In this document: positions 60,102-64,000 of the stretch, piece after piece | How positions within the stretch are numbered: position 1 is the first letter of the stretch | Layout of the letters: each line of letters starts with the position of its first letter | Assembly (NCBI GenBank): GCA_905197955.1 | Contig: CAJKAR010000015.1 | Location: 1 to 64,000 of the forward strand | Reading direction: 5' to 3' | DNA length: 64,000 bases | Source of the DNA: an uncultured Lentisphaeria bacterium | GTDB lineage: Bacteria > Verrucomicrobiota > Lentisphaeria > Victivallales > UBA1829 | Notes under the pieces: model-generated | Seen by the model: the letters and a program-made list of their open reading frames with translations, nothing else | The model's database searches: none | What the model was told of the DNA's origin: nothing | Made by a program: the position numbers and the translations under genes

Positions 60102-60971
60102 ATGTTAAAGATACCGGAACAGGCCATCCAGTGTTTTGAAGAGTTGACCGGAACTTGCGTCGCATGTTATGTGCATTCGGCGATCTTCACGCAAGCGCTG
60201 AAGCAAAGAATTCACAACACATTGCCATGCAATGAGATGAAGAAAAATTCAGAAAGGCATTGCATTCAGTACGACTGTCTCGGACTCTGTCGGGATGCCT
60301 GGAAATTTCCGGAAGGAGGCGTCAAACTCTGCTACGCGGGAATTCTGGAATGGGTGATGCCGGTCATGCGGGAAGGAAAGCTGCTCTGCCTCCTGACTGC
60401 GGGAATCCGTCGGCCGCCGCAGGAAGGAATTCCGACAGAACTGATTCAGATTCAACCAGATGCACCAATTCATCCGCCGGATCTCTCCACCGTTCCCAGA
60501 ACAGATCGAAAAGAACTCTTCCGGACTATGGAGGCCCTCCGCCAGCTTGCGGCAAGACTCCTTCAATGGCATGAAAAGATGTATCGCGGCGACTTCGCCG
60601 AAGCAGATCTATCGAGAGGCGATCTGATCCGGATCATCATCAACCGGGAGGCTTCAAAGCAGATCACTCTGGAAGCGCTGGCGAAAAAAATTCATCTGAG
60701 TCCGAGCCGGACAGCCCATCTTGTCAAAGAAGAAACCGGACAGAGTTTTATGGAGCTGCTGATGGAAAACCGTCTGGACTACGCCTCCAACCTTCTGAAA
60801 AACACCATTCGTCCGGTTTCGGAGATTGCCCTGAACTGCGGCTTCGGCTCTGTTGCGAACTTTCACCGCATGTTCCGGAAATACTACGGGATCACACCGC
60901 TTGCCTATCGGAAACTGCCGATTCAACCGCTTTTCCGACCCAGGACCAGGGAATCCGACTCCCCGTTCTGA
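60102..60971 (+). CDS. AraC family regulator with PocR-like sensor domain
   Basis: 289 residues from ATG 60102, with AAAAGGGA upstream; an earlier in-frame start at 60051 falls in the promoter. Residues about 10-125 resemble the PocR sensory domain (cysteines at ERHCIQYDCLGLC, then FPEGGVKLCYAGILEWVMPV). The C-terminal 100 residues carry two helix-turn-helices (TLEALAKKIHLSPSRTAHLVKEETG; VSEIALNCGFGSVANFHRMFRKYYG). PocR domains bind small hydroxylated compounds such as propanediol or aromatics. It is divergent from the FAD oxidoreductase gene, its likely target. Confidence 0.85.
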   Translation: MLKIPEQAIQCFEELTGTCVACYVHSAIFTQALKQRIHNTLPCNEMKKNSERHCIQYDCLGLCRDAWKFPEGGVKLCYAGILEWVMPVMREGKLLCLLTAGIRRPPQEGIPTELIQIQPDAPIHPPDLSTVPRTDRKELFRTMEALRQLAARLLQWHEKMYRGDFAEADLSRGDLIRIIINREASKQITLEALAKKIHLSPSRTAHLVKEETGQSFMELLMENRLDYASNLLKNTIRPVSEIALNCGFGSVANFHRMFRKYYGITPLAYRKLPIQPLFRPRTRESDSPF

Positions 60972-61025
60972 GATCCCGCGCTCCGCGAGAGTCTTCCCGG
61001 AAGATGCGGCATACGGAATCCGGCT

Positions 61026-61054
61026 TTGCAATTCGCACAGATATGTTGTATATT
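61026..61054 (+). promoter_or_regulatory. promoter of the proA operon
   Basis: TTGCAA (61026-61031), 17 bases and TATATT (61049-61054) with TG just upstream of the -10. It leaves a leader of about 30 bases. Confidence 0.65.
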
Positions 61055-61091
61055 ACCATGATAATTAAAACAAAAAAACGGAGTTCAAGTG

Positions 61092-62363
61092 ATGGATAAC
61101 AAACTCTCTGCCGATGAAATAAAAGCGGCTCTGGAGCGGATGGGGGATCTTGCAAAGACAGCCTCCCGGAAACTTGCCGTCGCAACCACCGACGAAAAAA
61201 ACACATGGCTTCTCGCCATGGCAGATGCCATAGACTCTCAGGCGGAACAGCTGATCGCCGCCAATGCTCGCGACATGGAAGCGGGCGCAGCCGCGGGACT
61301 CTCCGCTGCAATGCTGGATCGTCTCAAACTCGATCCGAAACGCATTCAGGGAATCTCCGATGGTCTCCGTCACGTTGCCACGCTTCCCGATCCGGTCGGC
61401 AGATCGCTGGAAAAGTTCACGCGCCCGAACGGACTGGAAATCGAGAAAGTCTCCGTGCCGATCGGCGTGATCGCCATCATTTACGAATCCCGTCCGAATG
61501 TAACGGTCGATGCCACGGGTCTCTGCCTCAAAGCCGGCAACGCGGTCATTCTGCGCGGCGGGTCCGAAGCGATCCATTCGAATCTGGCCCTTGCCAAATG
61601 TATCGCCGAAGCCGGAGAGAAAAAAGGGATGCCGCATGGCACCATCCAGATGATCCCATGGACCGGACACGATGCCGTCTCCCTCATGCTCAAAATGAAT
61701 CAGTACATTGATCTGGTGATTCCGCGCGGCGGCGAACGGCTGATCCGCGCCGTGGTGGAACAGGCAACCATGCCGGTTATCAAGCACTACAAGGGAGTCT
61801 GCCACATTTTTGTGGACGAGAAGTGCGATCTCGACCGCGCATGCGACATCATCGAAAATGCGAAATGCCAGCGCCCCGGCGTCTGCAATGCACTGGAAAC
61901 ACTTCTGATCCATGAAAAAGTTCTGGAGAAGTTCGCCCCCATGCTTGCAAAACGTCTGAGCGGCGTTGAGTTTCATGCCGATGAACCGTTCCGGAAGTAT
62001 GTTCCCGCCGCCCTCCCCGCGACCGAAGAGGACTGGTATTGCGAATACCTTGCCCTGAAACTTGCGGTCCGGACTGTGAAAAGTCTGGATGAGGCGATCG
62101 CCCATATCAACAAGTACGGTTCCGGACACAGTGACTCCATTCTGACTTCGATTCCGGAACATGCGGAAACTTTTCTGAATGAAGTGGATTCCTCCACCGT
62201 CTATGCAAACGCCTCGACGCGCTTCACCGACGGCGGCGAATTCGGCTTCGGCGCAGAGATCGGCATCAGCACCGACAAGCTCCATGCGCGCGGTCCGATG
62301 GGCCTCAAAGAATTAACCTCCTACAAATACAAGGTTCGCGGCAGTGGACAGATTCGATCCTGA
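61092..62363 (+). CDS. proA: glutamate-5-semialdehyde dehydrogenase
   Basis: 423 residues from ATG 61092 (a GTG codon precedes it directly). Diagnostic blocks are RPNVTVDATGLCLKAGNAVILRGG, VIPRGG, and the catalytic cysteine in CQRPGVCNALE. It reduces glutamyl-5-phosphate to the semialdehyde in proline synthesis. proB is not adjacent. It is the first gene of an operon, and the next gene starts within its last 20 bases. Confidence 0.96.
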   Translation: MDNKLSADEIKAALERMGDLAKTASRKLAVATTDEKNTWLLAMADAIDSQAEQLIAANARDMEAGAAAGLSAAMLDRLKLDPKRIQGISDGLRHVATLPDPVGRSLEKFTRPNGLEIEKVSVPIGVIAIIYESRPNVTVDATGLCLKAGNAVILRGGSEAIHSNLALAKCIAEAGEKKGMPHGTIQMIPWTGHDAVSLMLKMNQYIDLVIPRGGERLIRAVVEQATMPVIKHYKGVCHIFVDEKCDLDRACDIIENAKCQRPGVCNALETLLIHEKVLEKFAPMLAKRLSGVEFHADEPFRKYVPAALPATEEDWYCEYLALKLAVRTVKSLDEAIAHINKYGSGHSDSILTSIPEHAETFLNEVDSSTVYANASTRFTDGGEFGFGAEIGISTDKLHARGPMGLKELTSYKYKVRGSGQIRS

Positions 62364-63042
62364 CATACCGGAAGCCATCATATTCCCCGGCTGGGGTGTG
62401 CCGGGCGAACTCTACTGGAGCTCGCTGGAGCAATCGACCTTTGCTTCCGCCGAGATCTTCGACTACGGCTTCTTTGAGGATGAGGAAAGCCCGATGAAAA
62501 CACCTCTTTTCGACGAGGAGATCCCTCCGGTGATCGTGGGCCATTCCATGGGAGCGATCTTTGCCGTGCATCTCGCTTTGCAGAATCCCGGAGCGGTGCA
62601 TCGCCTGATCCTGATCAATCCGTTTCCGAAGTTCGTAAAGGATGAAACATTTCCGTGCGGATGGGATCCCTCCGCACTGGAAGCCATGAGAGGCGGACTG
62701 CAAATCCGTCCGCAGACGGTTCTGAAATCGTTTCTGCGGATGTGCGCCATGCCGGACAAGTTTGCCGGCACGGTCCCGGAACGTCTGAATCCGCAGGCTC
62801 TTGACGACGGATTGAAACTGATTGGGGAAACCGATCTCCGGCAGGCACTTCCGCTGCTGACCGATATCCCGGTCTTTGTACTCGACGCGGATGCGGACCG
62901 AATCGTGAACACCGAAATGTCCCGCGCCCTCGCAGATGCCTGTCTTGCTGTTCGGCACACATTCCACGGATGGGGACATTTCATGATTCTGGATCATCCG
63001 CAGGAATGCACGGAAAAAATCAGGGAACTGGCCGTCTTATGA
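62344..63042 (+). CDS. BioH-like alpha/beta hydrolase (pimeloyl-ACP methyl ester esterase candidate)
   Basis: 232 residues. The start is GTG 62344, 20 bases inside proA. The fold shows FPGWGVPG at the N-terminus, the nucleophile Ser68 in GHSMG, an Asp in VLDADADRIV and His in GWGHFMIL. It precedes bioC with an ATGA overlap, which points to the esterase that removes the methyl cap from pimeloyl-ACP in biotin synthesis. Sequence alone would only say alpha/beta hydrolase. Confidence 0.8.
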   Translation: MDRFDPDIPEAIIFPGWGVPGELYWSSLEQSTFASAEIFDYGFFEDEESPMKTPLFDEEIPPVIVGHSMGAIFAVHLALQNPGAVHRLILINPFPKFVKDETFPCGWDPSALEAMRGGLQIRPQTVLKSFLRMCAMPDKFAGTVPERLNPQALDDGLKLIGETDLRQALPLLTDIPVFVLDADADRIVNTEMSRALADACLAVRHTFHGWGHFMILDHPQECTEKIRELAVL

Positions 63043-63800
63043 CCGTCTGCAAGGAAAGAGTCGAGCAAAGTTTCACGCGGGCCGCATCGACTTACGAAGA
63101 TTTCACTTTTTTCCAGAAACAGTGTGCAGAGGATTTTGCAGCTCTTCTGCGATCCCGTCCCGATACAGCCCCCTCCAGAATTCTGGAGGCCGGATGCGGA
63201 ACCGGACTGCTGACTCGTTATCTCAGAACACTTTATCCTTCGGCGGCCATCTTTTCGACGGATCTTTCCGCAGGAATGATTGCATTCTGCCGTTCGCGTT
63301 TCGCGGAGGAGAACATGCTCCGCTTTGCCTGCCACGATTTCGATCATGCCTATGAAGAAACCGGATTCGACCTGGCTGTCTCTTCGCTGAGTCTGCAATG
63401 GAGCTCGAATCTCCCCGGTGCGCTGGGGAATCTGGCACGGGCGTTGAAAGAGAAAGGGGAAATGCTGATCTCCATTCCGCTTTCATCGAGTCTGTCGCAG
63501 ATGTACGAGATTTTCCGGAGGTACGGGATGGAGTATCATGGATTGGAGCTGCCGGAGAAAGAAACTGTTAAAAAAGCGCTACTCATTGATTTTGAACTAG
63601 TTGAATCAGAAATCCGAACCTACAGGGAAAGTTATCCTTCGTTTCACGCGCTGCTGAAGGCGATGCGCATGAACGGAACTTCCGGAGGACATTCGGGAAC
63701 GCCGCCATCCGTATTGAAAGCCCTGTTCCGAGAGTGCGGGACAAAGCCGTTCCCGGTCACTTATGAGGTCGGATTCTTCCGGGGGAAAAAACGCACATGA
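63039..63800 (+). CDS. bioC: malonyl-ACP O-methyltransferase
   Basis: 253 residues. SAM-binding motif I is ILEAGCGTGLLTRYL, with the early FTRAASTYE segment typical of BioC and LQWSSNLPGAL at the position of the BioC LQWC-like block. It methylates malonyl-ACP to prime pimelate synthesis. It overlaps the BioH-like gene and the next gene by ATGA at both ends. Confidence 0.86.
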   Translation: MTVCKERVEQSFTRAASTYEDFTFFQKQCAEDFAALLRSRPDTAPSRILEAGCGTGLLTRYLRTLYPSAAIFSTDLSAGMIAFCRSRFAEENMLRFACHDFDHAYEETGFDLAVSSLSLQWSSNLPGALGNLARALKEKGEMLISIPLSSSLSQMYEIFRRYGMEYHGLELPEKETVKKALLIDFELVESEIRTYRESYPSFHALLKAMRMNGTSGGHSGTPPSVLKALFRECGTKPFPVTYEVGFFRGKKRT

Positions 63801-64000
63801 AAACTCTGACCGCCGCCATTGTCACGCTGGGATGCCGTCTGAATCAGGCGGATTCGGCCCTTCTGACGGGACGTTTCCGGCGCATGAATATCGAAACAGT
63901 TCCTTATACGCCCTCCGGAGCGGATATCATTCTGATCAACTCCTGTGCGGTGACGGCAACCGCCGCGCGGAAGAGCAGGCAGACGGTGCGTCAGTTCCGT
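63797..64000 (+). CDS. MtaB/MiaB-type radical SAM tRNA methylthiotransferase, 3'-partial
   Basis: The first 68 codons, cut by the window edge. The N-terminal UPF0004 domain is clear: TLGCRLNQADSAL with the first cluster cysteine and INSCAVTATAARKSRQ with the second. TLGCRLNQ-type sequences fit MtaB, which thiomethylates t6A37 of tRNA, better than MiaB or RimO. The radical SAM CxxxCxxC lies off the window. It starts in an ATGA overlap with bioC. Confidence 0.82.
   Translation, partial: MKTLTAAIVTLGCRLNQADSALLTGRFRRMNIETVPYTPSGADIILINSCAVTATAARKSRQTVRQFR

Noticed and set aside
1..64000. CRISPR arrays, rRNA genes and complete insertion sequences
   Set aside because: No regularly spaced repeats, no rRNA-like stretches and no transposase-like frames were seen.

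Overview
The window looks like chromosomal DNA from a fermentative, polysaccharide-degrading bacterium of the Lentisphaerota/Victivallaceae type (PVC group). That placement is an inference. It rests on type II-secretion-like pseudopilins next to very large secreted glycoside hydrolases, many GntR/LacI-like and AraC regulators, a bifurcating [FeFe] hydrogenase, a glycyl radical enzyme, and an ECF sigma factor linked to a Ser/Thr kinase. No 16S rRNA gene or other strict taxonomic marker is present.

Layout. Bases 1-3000 are visibly more AT-rich and look acquired: a subtilisin-like protease resembling the anti-phage IetS/IteS family, a decayed HNH endonuclease gene, and a 3' tRNA fragment beside an intact tRNA-Asn. 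Bases 3.7-11.1 kb carry a Gfo/Idh/MocA-SDR pair, then a GntR-type regulator, a 1103-residue secreted hydrolase and a pseudopilin, closed by a strong terminator. Bases 11.6-15.8 kb encode a trimeric NADH/ferredoxin-type [FeFe] hydrogenase. After a zinc-ribbon/PH/SHOCT protein, a leftward operon (23-16.8 kb) holds a stand-alone AICAR transformylase, RecD2, a GSCFA protein and asparagine synthase. tmk and holB run rightward. Two more regulator-pseudopilin-large hydrolase cassettes run leftward (31.7-24.8 kb and 37.1-31.9 kb).

Bases 37.4-43.5 kb hold an SGNH plus alpha/beta-hydrolase fusion esterase, an MFS transporter, NudC, a mutarotase-like protein and a GH16 glucanase. pyrH-frr-GT39 and a DUF89 protein follow. 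Bases 48.1-52.5 kb form a signalling cluster: a transmembrane kinase with ankyrin repeats, an ECF sigma factor, a tiny ZAS-type anti-sigma candidate and a membrane ankyrin protein. Bases 52.5-61 kb carry a glycyl radical enzyme with an SDR and a divergent AraC regulator, argH, and an FAD oxidoreductase with a divergent AraC regulator that has a PocR-like sensor. The right end is a tightly overlapping proA-bioH-like-bioC-mtaB-like run.

How it fits together. The repeated cassettes suggest that each glycan substrate has its own sensor, its own pseudopilin and its own large exported hydrolase. Released sugars would be taken up by the MFS carrier and processed by the oxidoreductases, with surplus electrons removed as H2 by the hydrogenase. 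The most unusual items are the kinase/sigma/ZAS/ankyrin module, the three-fold regulator-pseudopilin-hydrolase cassette, an unrecognised domain present both alone and fused to a hydrolase, a GntR regulator with a solute-binding-protein-like sensor, and the two-fold esterase fusion.
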